Positions 1-6,002 are shown, counted from the first letter of the stretch. The stretch is 13,263 nt of DNA from Gammaproteobacteria bacterium (GCA_009885665.1 VFKI01000115.1:1-13263); one strand, 5' to 3'. Notes: generated from the sequence alone by a model not told the origin. Numbers and translations are program-made.

Positions 1-174
1 GTAACTATTCAGCTGGGGCTGCATTTTGCAGAAAACGGCCAGATTTGAGCCAAGGTTTTGTGAAAAATTGCTGAAAAAGCGGAGCATACACAGAAGTATG
101 TGAGCATTTTGAAGCAATTTTTCACAAAAGATTGGCCAAAGATGGCCGTTCGCCTAAGGTACCTGAACAGTTAC
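1..174. repeat. Inverted-repeat element (MITE-like), 174 bp or longer
   Basis: The two halves are imperfect reverse complements. The outer ends are GTAACTATTCAG (1-12) and CTGAACAGTTAC (163-174), which pair with one mismatch. Inside them ACGGCCA (35-41) pairs with TGGCCGT (143-149). A perfect 17-bp arm pair follows, TTTTGTGAAAAATTGCT (56-72) with AGCAATTTTTCACAAAA (113-129), and then an apical CATAC/GTATG stem (85-89/96-100). The element could fold into one long hairpin as RNA or single-stranded DNA. No transposase is encoded here. The left limit is the window edge, so the element may extend further. I infer a non-autonomous miniature transposable element or a large REP-like repeat. Confidence 0.75.
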
Positions 175-230
175 TCAAAAAGTCATCGGCAGTTGGATGA
201 TTTTTGTGTAACGACGCATACACCTACGCC

Positions 231-299
231 TACGCGGGCAAAGCCCGCGCTTGACGCACAAAGTGCGCCCGAGGGGCGAGCCGCCTCTAAGGATGGAGG
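231..299. repeat. Cluster of short stem-loops upstream of the encapsulin promoter
   Basis: Several short palindromes follow one another. GCGGGC-aaa-GCCCGC spans 234-248. CGCAC-aaa-GTGCG spans 255-267. Two alternative, mutually exclusive stems use the same CCTC block: GAGG (271-274) with CCTC (283-286), and GCCTC (282-286) with GAGGC (295-299). The first two share a three-A loop. They lie upstream of the predicted transcription start, so they act either as DNA structure, as the 3' end of an upstream transcript, or as a palindromic repeat unit. There is no U-tract, so I do not call them intrinsic terminators. Confidence 0.55.
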
Positions 300-306
300 C
301 GAGTCT

Positions 307-368
307 AATCCCCATCGCGCAATGAATGCGCCTTCATATGCGTCGCATTTTCAAGTGCAATGGGGATA
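307..368. repeat. Long imperfect palindrome just upstream of the encapsulin operon promoter
   Basis: TCCCCAT (near 308-314) pairs with ATGGGGA (near 360-366). Nested inside, AATGCG pairs with CGCATT around a central ATATG. The structure ends a few bases before the -35 box at 375. It may be a transcription terminator for an upstream gene, a protein-binding site, or part of the repeat cluster before it. The function is unknown. Confidence 0.45.
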
Positions 369-374
369 AAATAA

Positions 375-404
375 TTGACACCGCTAAAGAACAAATCCTA
401 TGAT
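375..404 (+). promoter_or_regulatory. Sigma-70 promoter of the ahpD-like/encapsulin/cysteine desulfurase operon
   Basis: A perfect -35 hexamer TTGACA lies at 375-380 and a -10 TATGAT (5 of 6 to consensus) at 399-404, with an 18-nt spacer. Transcription would start near 411, giving a ~28-nt leader before the start codon at 439. The box sits 35-64 bases upstream of the first gene of the operon. The near-consensus match suggests substantial basal expression. The -10 overlaps the ATG pair at 400-405, so those ATGs cannot be the translation start from this promoter. Confidence 0.75.
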
Positions 405-426
405 GAACATACGTACACGTTATCGC

Positions 427-432
427 GAGGGA
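427..432 (+). promoter_or_regulatory. Shine-Dalgarno site GAGGGA deciding the first start of the operon
   Basis: GAGGGA lies 6 nt upstream of the ATG at 439. Together with the promoter position it selects 439 over the in-frame ATGs at 400 and 403, which overlap the -10 box and lack a ribosome-binding site. Confidence 0.7.
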
Positions 433-438
433 CAGCAG

Positions 439-801
439 ATGACAACAGCATCATACCAAGACATCACGCAAGACCTTTCTAAGCATCTTGCCAAGCTGCG
501 TCAACACTTACCTGACGTCATGCTAGGCTTCGGCAATTTAGCGGCAGCGGCGACCAAAACCGGTGCGTTAGACAAAAAAACCAAAGAATTAATTGCACTG
601 GCCTTAGGCGTAGCAGCCCGCTGCGATGGCTGCATTGGCTTCCATACCCAAGCACTGATTAAGCTGGGTGTCACGGTGGCTGAATTTGATGAAACTTTAG
701 CAATGGCAATTTATATGGGGGGTGGCCCCTCGGTGATGTATGCGGCGCTTGCCTTAAAAGCTTTCGAAGAGTTCACCCTCAATCGTCCGTTATCGGAGTA
801 A
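439..801 (+). CDS. AhpD/carboxymuconolactone decarboxylase family protein (encapsulin operon)
   Basis: This 120-residue all-helical small protein belongs to the AhpD-like/carboxymuconolactone decarboxylase family. The characteristic active site is visible: Glu50 in KELIALAL, followed by Cys62-Asp-Gly-Cys65 and His69. This is the E...CxxC-x3-H arrangement of AhpD-type peroxidases, in which the CxxC pair cycles between dithiol and disulfide and the Glu/His relay protons. It is therefore more likely a thiol oxidoreductase or peroxidase than a decarboxylase. Its length matches single-domain family members (100-130 aa). The gene is the first of three and ends 4 bp before the encapsulin start, so co-expression is near certain. 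A role in redox handling of sulfane or persulfide products, or as a second cargo, is inference. No signal peptide is visible, so the protein should be cytoplasmic. Confidence 0.85.
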   Translation: MTTASYQDITQDLSKHLAKLRQHLPDVMLGFGNLAAAATKTGALDKKTKELIALALGVAARCDGCIGFHTQALIKLGVTVAEFDETLAMAIYMGGGPSVMYAALALKAFEEFTLNRPLSE

Positions 802-805
802 TACG

Positions 806-2215
806 ATGTCTGTCAGTGACCAATCCTCTTTCCCTGTTTTCCAAGCAAAGCAAAGCATTTCAATAGAAGCCGCTAAAAAGTTATCGGTCAGCACCAATAC
901 AGCACCGCTCATTCCTTCATTAAGTCCGCGCTGGTTATTACATTTATTACCATGGATAGATGTGCCCAGCGGCACGTATCGCATCAATCGAGTGAAATAT
1001 TTTCCTGACATAAAAAAAATACCGGTATCCAAAAACTCCCCCTTTATTTCCTTGCGTTCTATTCAATTATTTAAAAATATTCCAGAGGATTTGTTAGCGG
1101 TACTCGAAAAAAATTTGCATGTGAAGAAAGTCACCGCCGGCGAAAAAATCGTAGTAGAAGGCAGTCAGAACAGTGAGTTTTATATTATTTTAGAAGGCGA
1201 ATTTGATGTCAGCATTCTCACTAAGCAAAAACGCCGCGTTACGTTAAAAACCCTTTCTGAAGGCGATTATTTTGGTGAAATAGCCGCGCTAGAAAAAACA
1301 TCACGCCAAGCAACAGTCACTGCCTGCAGCGACGGCAGCTTAATTTATTTAAAAGAATCTGCTTTCGATAAAATATTAAAAGATCCGATCATTCGTGAGC
1401 AATTAATTCAAGCTTGCCGTGACCGCAAAAAGGAATTGTTGCTGATCAATCAGTATGGTGAAACGCAAGCGCCGCTGATATCTGGCCACACGGGAGAGCC
1501 CACGTTGCCACGCGGTTTCGTCGATTATCAACAAAATCCGCATGAAATCGAATTAAGCGTTATTCAAACGATTATAGGCATTAACACGCGTATCGATGAA
1601 ATATACAATGTGCCTTACAATCAATTGGAGCAACAACTCCGCATTACCATTGAAAATATCAGGGAACGTGAAGAGTGGGAAATTCTGAACAATAAGGACT
1701 TTGGTTTACTGCATTGTGTTGATCCATCCCAGGTGATCCACACTCGCCACGGCGCACCCACGCCGGATGATCTGGATGATTTATTAGCGCTTACCTGGAA
1801 ACGCCCTACTTTTTTTCTAGCGCACCCCAAAGCCATCGCCGCTTTCGGCCGTCAATGCACCCTGCGCGGTGTGCCGCCTCCCACCCTAGAGCGATTTGGC
1901 CATCCCTTTCTAACTTGGCGCGGCATCCCGCTCATTCCGACTGACAAGCTCATGATTAATTACGATGGCGAAGTGCCTTGCAGTGATATTTTGTTACTGC
2001 GCTGCGGCGTGGAAAATCAAGGTGTTGTTGCTTTACACAAAGCAAACATCGGGAGTCACAATATCCCTAGCTTGACGGTAAAGTTTATGGGAATTAACGA
2101 CCACTCAGTGGCAAGCTATCAGCTCACCAAATATTTTTCAGCGGCGGTTTTAGTACCCGACGCGCTTTCCTTATTAAAAAATGTGGTCATTGGCGAGTAT
2201 CCTGACGATGCATGA
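806..2215 (+). CDS. Family 2B encapsulin shell protein with cyclic nucleotide-binding domain (SrpI-like)
   Basis: This 469-residue shell protein belongs to the SrpI-type (family 2) encapsulins, whose HK97-like subunits assemble into icosahedral protein compartments. The N-arm carries the family hallmark SPRWLLHLLPW followed by GTYRINR (about residues 40-62). A cyclic nucleotide-binding domain is inserted at about 78-205, with the phosphate-binding cassette FGEIAAL at 156-162 and its arginine at Arg167 (SRQATV). The HK97 fold resumes near 230 with segments typical of SrpI: RIDEIYN, QLEQQLR, REREEWE, FGLLHCVDPSQ, PTPDDLDDLL, FFLAHP, AFGR and FLTWRGIPLIP. The domain makes it type 2B; type 2A lacks it. 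The start at 806 has GGAG (795-798) 7 nt upstream. The 3' end overlaps the desulfurase gene by 8 bp. The encapsulin identification is firm. Cyclic nucleotide binding is inferred from the intact cassette. Confidence 0.93.
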   Translation: MSVSDQSSFPVFQAKQSISIEAAKKLSVSTNTAPLIPSLSPRWLLHLLPWIDVPSGTYRINRVKYFPDIKKIPVSKNSPFISLRSIQLFKNIPEDLLAVLEKNLHVKKVTAGEKIVVEGSQNSEFYIILEGEFDVSILTKQKRRVTLKTLSEGDYFGEIAALEKTSRQATVTACSDGSLIYLKESAFDKILKDPIIREQLIQACRDRKKELLLINQYGETQAPLISGHTGEPTLPRGFVDYQQNPHEIELSVIQTIIGINTRIDEIYNVPYNQLEQQLRITIENIREREEWEILNNKDFGLLHCVDPSQVIHTRHGAPTPDDLDDLLALTWKRPTFFLAHPKAIAAFGRQCTLRGVPPPTLERFGHPFLTWRGIPLIPTDKLMINYDGEVPCSDILLLRCGVENQGVVALHKANIGSHNIPSLTVKFMGINDHSVASYQLTKYFSAAVLVPDALSLLKNVVIGEYPDDA

Positions 2216-3704
2216 GCGAATAGATGAGGCAACATTTGTTCAATCTATGGCGCAGACACTCATGCGCGAACTAGCCTCTGGCGCAGCCGTTTCATCTATA
2301 CCCCCTATCACTGACGCTGCACGCGACGCCCATCATGCCAGCCAAAATAGTGTAACCACCCCCTTTCCTGAAGCAGCGACGGGTTGGGCTGAAACAGATG
2401 CTGCCATCCACCGCTTGTTGAGTCAGTTAACGTTTGCTTATCCCATCAGTGCGCCAACCCATCTGCATGCACCGGCTGCGCCGCTGGCGGGCTATCGTCG
2501 TGATTTTCCCATTTTGCAACGTCATGTGCATGGCAAGCCGTTGATCTGGTTTGATAATGCGGCCACTTCACAAAAGCCGCAAGCGGTGATCGATGCAATA
2601 AGTAATTTTTATACACACCATAATGCCAATATTCATCGCGGCAATCACCACTTATCTCAACAAGCCAGCGCGATGTTTGATGCTGTGCGTGATCGTGTCG
2701 CCACATTTATTCAGGCGCCCTCAGCCGCAAACATCGTCTTTGTCCGTGGTACAACGGAAGGCATTAATTTTATTGCCAACACTTTCGGCGAGTGTCAGAT
2801 ACATGCGGGCGATGAAGTATTAGTGAGCCAGCTCGAGCATCATTCCAATATATTGCCATGGCAGAAATTGTGTCAGCAAAAAAACGCCATTTTACGGGTA
2901 ATCCCGATTGATCAACAGGGGGATATTCTGTTGGAGGATTACCAAGCGTTACTGAGTAAAAAAACCAAGTTAGTCGCGATCTCACACGTATCTAATGTAA
3001 TCGGCACGTTATTGCCCGTACAAGAAATGATTGCCTTAGCGCATCACCAAGGTGCCTACGTTGTCCTGGATGGCGCACAATCCATCCCCCATTTACCGAT
3101 CAACGTCACGGCATTGGATTGCGATTTCTTTGTATTTTCCGGCCATAAAATGTATGGGCCCACCGGTGTCGGTGTGGTATATGGCAAGCAACACTTGCTT
3201 GAATCGCTACCGCCTTGGCAAGTGGGCGGCGGCATGATTCAACACGTGACATTCACTGAAAGCCGTTATGCTCAATCACCGCAACGCTTTGAAGCCGGCA
3301 CAGCCAGTATTGCTGACGTCATCGGCTTAGGCGCAGCCATTGATTATTTGCAATCCATCGGAATGGCCACTATTCAGCATGCAGAGCAGCAGCTCATGGC
3401 GTACGCCGTGGCACAACTTGAGCAAGTGCCCAAGCTCCGTCTCATTGCGGCACCGCGACACCGTATTGGTGCACTGCCTTTTATCATCGAGGGCGTCACA
3501 CTGGAGGACCTAGCGCGTCATCTCGACCAAGCGGGCATCGCATTGCGTATAGGTCACCATTGCGCACAACCTGCGTTGGCTTTTTTCAATCAACAGCGCG
3601 TCGCACGCGCGTCATTTGGACTTTATAATACGCCTGCCGAAATTGATCAACTGACCCGCGTATTATTGCGGTGTAACTATTCAGATGGCTATTCGGGCAA
3701 ATAG
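2208..3704 (+). CDS. Encapsulated SufS-like cysteine desulfurase with N-terminal cargo-loading extension
   Basis: This 498-residue PLP enzyme takes sulfur from L-cysteine as an enzyme persulfide and releases alanine. The group II (SufS/CsdA) core starts near residue 96 (YRRDFPIL) and is about 400 residues, the full usual length. It shows IWFDNAATSQKP, the PLP-contacting His in LEHHSN, Asp289 and Gln291 (DGAQS), the PLP lysine Lys314 in SGHKMYGP, the catalytic Cys452 in RIGHHCAQP, and Arg467 near the end. The first ~95 residues have no counterpart in SufS and are rich in Ala, Pro, His and Thr, with two short helix-prone stretches (about 3-22 and 60-77). Family 2 encapsulin cargo enzymes carry such disordered N-terminal loading regions. 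The start at 2208 overlaps the shell gene stop by 8 bp, with GGCGAG about 10 nt upstream. An in-frame ATG at 2181 would add 9 residues but is less likely. The last ~9 residues are encoded by a dispersed repeat. Confidence 0.93.
   Translation: MHERIDEATFVQSMAQTLMRELASGAAVSSIPPITDAARDAHHASQNSVTTPFPEAATGWAETDAAIHRLLSQLTFAYPISAPTHLHAPAAPLAGYRRDFPILQRHVHGKPLIWFDNAATSQKPQAVIDAISNFYTHHNANIHRGNHHLSQQASAMFDAVRDRVATFIQAPSAANIVFVRGTTEGINFIANTFGECQIHAGDEVLVSQLEHHSNILPWQKLCQQKNAILRVIPIDQQGDILLEDYQALLSKKTKLVAISHVSNVIGTLLPVQEMIALAHHQGAYVVLDGAQSIPHLPINVTALDCDFFVFSGHKMYGPTGVGVVYGKQHLLESLPPWQVGGGMIQHVTFTESRYAQSPQRFEAGTASIADVIGLGAAIDYLQSIGMATIQHAEQQLMAYAVAQLEQVPKLRLIAAPRHRIGALPFIIEGVTLEDLARHLDQAGIALRIGHHCAQPALAFFNQQRVARASFGLYNTPAEIDQLTRVLLRCNYSDGYSGK
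3673..3684 (+). repeat. Second perfect copy of the 12-bp motif GTAACTATTCAG
   Basis: This motif is identical to bases 1-12 and in the same orientation, 3,672 bp apart. It lies inside the last codons of the cysteine desulfurase gene and encodes part of its C-terminal tail (residues N-Y-S). With the copy at 1 it brackets the encapsulin operon as a direct repeat. Confidence 0.75.
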
Positions 3705-3710
3705 CTCATC
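3684..3710 (+). terminator. Hairpin at the end of the encapsulin operon (possible terminator)
   Basis: GATGGCTATT (3684-3693) pairs with AATAGCTCATC (3700-3710) with one bulged base and a 6-nt loop. The stem spans the desulfurase stop codon (3702-3704). It lies between convergent genes, where a terminator is expected. It is not followed by a T-run on either strand, so it is not a classical intrinsic terminator. It may instead protect the mRNA 3' end or belong to the repeat that begins at 3673. Confidence 0.35.
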
Positions 3711-3743
3711 CGCCTGACGTCTACCCGCGGCCAGGTCGAGCGG

Positions 3744-4652
3744 TCACCCTTGCGCGCGCGTATGCTTGCGTGCCGGTGCAAGGCTTTTTTCAACAAAGCC
3801 AATAATCTTGCCGGCAACGTCGATGCCGGTGGCTTTTTCTATGCCTTCCAAGCCAGGCGATGCATTCACTTCGATCACCAGCGGGCCGCGATTAGATCGT
3901 ACAATATCGACGCCGGCGACGTGTAAACCGATGATACGCGCCGCGCGTATTGCCATGGTGCGTTCTTCGGGCGTAATTTCTTCAGTGCTGGCACTGCCAC
4001 CGCGATGTAAATTAGAGCGAAATTCTTCCGGTGATTTTGCTTGACGCCGCATGGTAGCAACAACTTCCTTGCCGACGACAAAGCAGCGAATATCGGCGCC
4101 GCCCGCTTCACGGATGTATTCTTGTACGAGGATGTTCACTTTTAATCCCAGAAAGGCTTCAATCATACTGCGCGCCGCTTTGGCGGTTTCGACTAAAATG
4201 ACGCCTATGCCTTGCGTGCCTTCCAAAAATTTAATGACCAATGGCGGGCCGCCGACCATTTCAATCAAGTTTTTGATTTCATCCAGCGAATGCGCAAAGC
4301 CGGTGATGGGTAAGCCTATGCCTTTACGTGATAACAATTGTAAGCTACGCAATTTATCGCGTGCGCGGGTGATGGCGGTTGAACCATTCACGCAAAATAC
4401 ATGCATCATTTCCAGTTGGCGTACGACAGCGGCACCATAAAACGTGACTGAAGCGCCAATACGCGGAATGACACCATCATAAGCAGGCAATTCTTTGCCG
4501 CGATAATGGATGGAAGGACGATTGGAGGTAATATTCATATAGCAACGCAAGGTGTCGATCACATCGGCTTTATGGCCGCGCGCCGTGGCAGCTTCAACCA
4601 GGCGACGTGTGGAATACAAATCGGCTCGACGTGAAAGAATGGCGATATTCAT
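3744..4652 (-). CDS. rimK: RimK, ribosomal protein S6 (RpsF) alpha-L-glutamate ligase
   Basis: This 302-residue ATP-grasp ligase adds glutamate residues to the C-terminus of ribosomal protein S6, altering ribosome behaviour and translation. It aligns almost end to end with E. coli RimK (300 aa). Shared segments include NIAILSRR at the start, PRIGASVTFYG, RARDKLRS, the nucleotide-binding glycine loop EGTQGIG (144-150), QEYI (177-180), FRSNLHRGG, GVDI and the Mg-binding EVNASPGLEGIEK (261-273). Lys100 and Lys141 are the expected ATP-contacting lysines. I chose the ATG at 4652, since it gives the RimK N-terminus (MNIAILS against MKIAILS). An in-frame TTG at 4658 would add two residues. The C-terminal ~12 residues are basic and not conserved. 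It is the last gene of the mscS-rimB-rimK set, 76 bp after rimB. Confidence 0.96.
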   Translation of the reverse strand: MNIAILSRRADLYSTRRLVEAATARGHKADVIDTLRCYMNITSNRPSIHYRGKELPAYDGVIPRIGASVTFYGAAVVRQLEMMHVFCVNGSTAITRARDKLRSLQLLSRKGIGLPITGFAHSLDEIKNLIEMVGGPPLVIKFLEGTQGIGVILVETAKAARSMIEAFLGLKVNILVQEYIREAGGADIRCFVVGKEVVATMRRQAKSPEEFRSNLHRGGSASTEEITPEERTMAIRAARIIGLHVAGVDIVRSNRGPLVIEVNASPGLEGIEKATGIDVAGKIIGFVEKSLAPARKHTRAQG

Positions 4653-4691
4653 ATTCAAGATACCTGATGTTAAATGAGAGAGTCTATTCTC

Positions 4692-4728
4692 ATATCTACT
4701 ACGACCCTATTGTGTTTGTAGTAGATAT
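4692..4728 (-). repeat. Perfect 11-bp inverted repeat in the rimB-rimK gap
   Basis: ATATCTACTAC (4692-4702) and GTAGTAGATAT (4718-4728) are exact reverse complements around a 15-nt loop. The repeat begins directly after the rimB stop codon (4729-4731) and ends 39 bp before rimK. It lacks a following T-run. It could be an RNA-processing or attenuation hairpin that uncouples rimK from rimB, or a dyad operator. One arm plus a nearby CCCTAT recurs downstream of surA at 9859-9879. Confidence 0.65.
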
Positions 4729-5169
4729 CTATTTACCCATCATAAACGATTTTGCCGGATTAACGCTAAATCGTTTACGGATTGCGCTGCGTCCGAGCAG
4801 CATGCGAAATAACATTGTATCTCTTTCGGTCAGCGTGATCTCTATTTGCCATGTTGCATTGTTCAATGTCAGCGGCGTGCGAATGACATAACGCTCTTCA
4901 ATATGGCCGCCTGAATCGGTTACCGGACGTTTATCGATGATGTCTGCGGTGCATGTTAGCACTATATTCGTATTACGTTGCAGTGGGTGGATATCAAAGC
5001 TGATTCTGTCTTGACCATTTTCCACAAAAGGACGCAATGAAAATGCATGTAAAGCGGATGTGCGCGCGCCAGTATCTGCCTTGGCTTTGATATGGGAAAT
5101 GCCAAGTTCAGGTAAGGCCACCCATTCGCGCCAACCGATTATTTCGAGTTCGCGCTGTTTCTTTATCAT
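4729..5169 (-). CDS. rimB: RimB-like retropepsin-type aspartyl protease (ATP-dependent zinc protease family)
   Basis: This 146-residue protein belongs to the family annotated as ATP-dependent zinc protease (Pfam Zn_protease), which has a retropepsin-like fold. The catalytic motif A-D32-T-G-A-R-T-S-A-L-H is at 31-41, and the second conserved segment LLGRSAI at 124-130 corresponds to the retropepsin flap/ILGR region. No signal peptide or membrane segment is present, so it should be cytoplasmic. In Pseudomonas, RimB is encoded beside RimK and counteracts or modulates its S6 glutamylation; the same adjacency here supports that role. The start ATG overlaps the mscS stop in an ATGA (5166-5169), indicating translational coupling. 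The family call is firm. The symbol rests on the rimK neighbour and motif, not on an alignment. Confidence 0.85.
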   Translation of the reverse strand: MIKKQRELEIIGWREWVALPELGISHIKAKADTGARTSALHAFSLRPFVENGQDRISFDIHPLQRNTNIVLTCTADIIDKRPVTDSGGHIEERYVIRTPLTLNNATWQIEITLTERDTMLFRMLLGRSAIRKRFSVNPAKSFMMGK

Positions 5170-6002
5170 GTTTGTGCCATCGTGTTGGAAAGTGGTTTTA
5201 TGTTTTTTTCAGTCTTGCCGGTATAGAGTGTACGGCAAGGATAAGGCATATCGACGCCATGTTCATCAAATACGCGCTTAATCGAAGCGTGTAGACAGCT
5301 TTTGAATTCAAGCGCATTGGGTGTGACGGTCCAAGCATGTAGTTTTAAATTAATGGCGGAATCGCCAAAGCTCTCAAAGTGAGCATAGGGTGCTGGATCG
5401 CTGAGGCATTGTGGTTCGCGTTTAGCAATTTCGGTTAATAGCGTCATCACTTGCTCGATATTTTCTTGGTAGCCAACGCCTACTAGAATGGTGACACGAC
5501 GGGTAGGATAGTGTGACAGATTTAAGATGGCAGAGGATATCAGTGTTTCATTTGGAATGCGAACCATGGTGTTGTCAGAGGTGCGTATACGCACTGACAT
5601 ATAGCCGATATCAGTGATTTCGCCTATTGAGCCATTGATATTGACGTTATCACCAATTTCAAAGGGTTTTTCCCCCATAATAAACAAACCGCTGACCAAG
5701 TTGGATGCGGATGTCTTAGCGGCAAAACCGAGCGCGACGGTTAATAAGCCGGCGGTACCCAATAGCGCGCTGATATTGAAGCCCATTTGCTGGATGGCAG
5801 AAAAAAAGAAGAGCAGGAAAATGAGGGAAGACGCTGCACGGCGCAATAAAATCGATTGGTGGCGGCGCATGCGATTTTGTAATGCTTTTTCGAGGCTGCT
5901 GTTGATTAATCGGCTGATAAAATAGCCAGCTGCGACGAGGAAGATGGCGGGAATGATTTTGCCAAGCGCAAAATCTTGTAACAGCGCATGGATATCGGTC
6001 AT
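5166..6002 (-). CDS. MscS-family small-conductance mechanosensitive channel
   Basis: This 278-residue inner-membrane channel opens under membrane tension to release solutes during hypo-osmotic shock. Three membrane segments are visible at about 13-31, 54-74 and 77-112. The last is the pore-lining TM3 with its small-residue pattern (ALLGTAGLLTVALGFAA, 79-95) followed by NLVSGLFIM and KPFEIGD. The beta domain follows with GEITDIGYMSVRIRT and RIPNETL, then the alpha/beta C-terminal domain with FESFGDSAINL and a final HGVDMPYP. The length matches E. coli MscS (286 aa). The start at 6002 has AGGA about 6-7 nt upstream. An in-frame ATG at 6086 would add 28 residues without a ribosome-binding site or similarity, so I rejected it. 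It is the first gene of the rim operon; a functional link to S6 modification is unknown. Confidence 0.93.
   Translation of the reverse strand: MTDIHALLQDFALGKIIPAIFLVAAGYFISRLINSSLEKALQNRMRRHQSILLRRAASSLIFLLFFFSAIQQMGFNISALLGTAGLLTVALGFAAKTSASNLVSGLFIMGEKPFEIGDNVNINGSIGEITDIGYMSVRIRTSDNTMVRIPNETLISSAILNLSHYPTRRVTILVGVGYQENIEQVMTLLTEIAKREPQCLSDPAPYAHFESFGDSAINLKLHAWTVTPNALEFKSCLHASIKRVFDEHGVDMPYPCRTLYTGKTEKNIKPLSNTMAQT

Noticed and set aside
231..299. CRISPR array or riboswitch
   Set aside because: The stems differ in sequence and spacing with no repeat-spacer regularity, and they lie upstream of the predicted transcription start.
100..369. 89-codon open frame starting with GTG upstream of the encapsulin operon
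   Set aside because: It runs through the inverted-repeat element and the hairpin cluster, has no ribosome-binding site, and its protein is a low-complexity product of palindromic DNA.
400..438. Upstream in-frame ATG starts for the AhpD-like gene
   Set aside because: They overlap the -10 box of the best promoter and lack a Shine-Dalgarno; 439 has GAGGGA at ideal spacing and gives the family length.
439..801. Genuine 4-carboxymuconolactone decarboxylase of aromatic degradation
   Set aside because: The CxxC-x3-H active site is the AhpD type and no beta-ketoadipate pathway genes are nearby.
790..1032. 80-codon frame antisense to the start of the encapsulin gene
   Set aside because: It overlaps conserved shell-protein coding sequence and has no homology I recognise.
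3684..3710. Classical Rho-independent terminator after the encapsulin operon
   Set aside because: The stem is clear but no T-run follows on either strand, so it is listed only as a low-confidence terminator.
4051..4440. 129-codon frame opposite rimK
   Set aside because: It is antisense to the well-conserved RimK coding sequence with no ribosome-binding site; high third-position GC creates such shadow frames.
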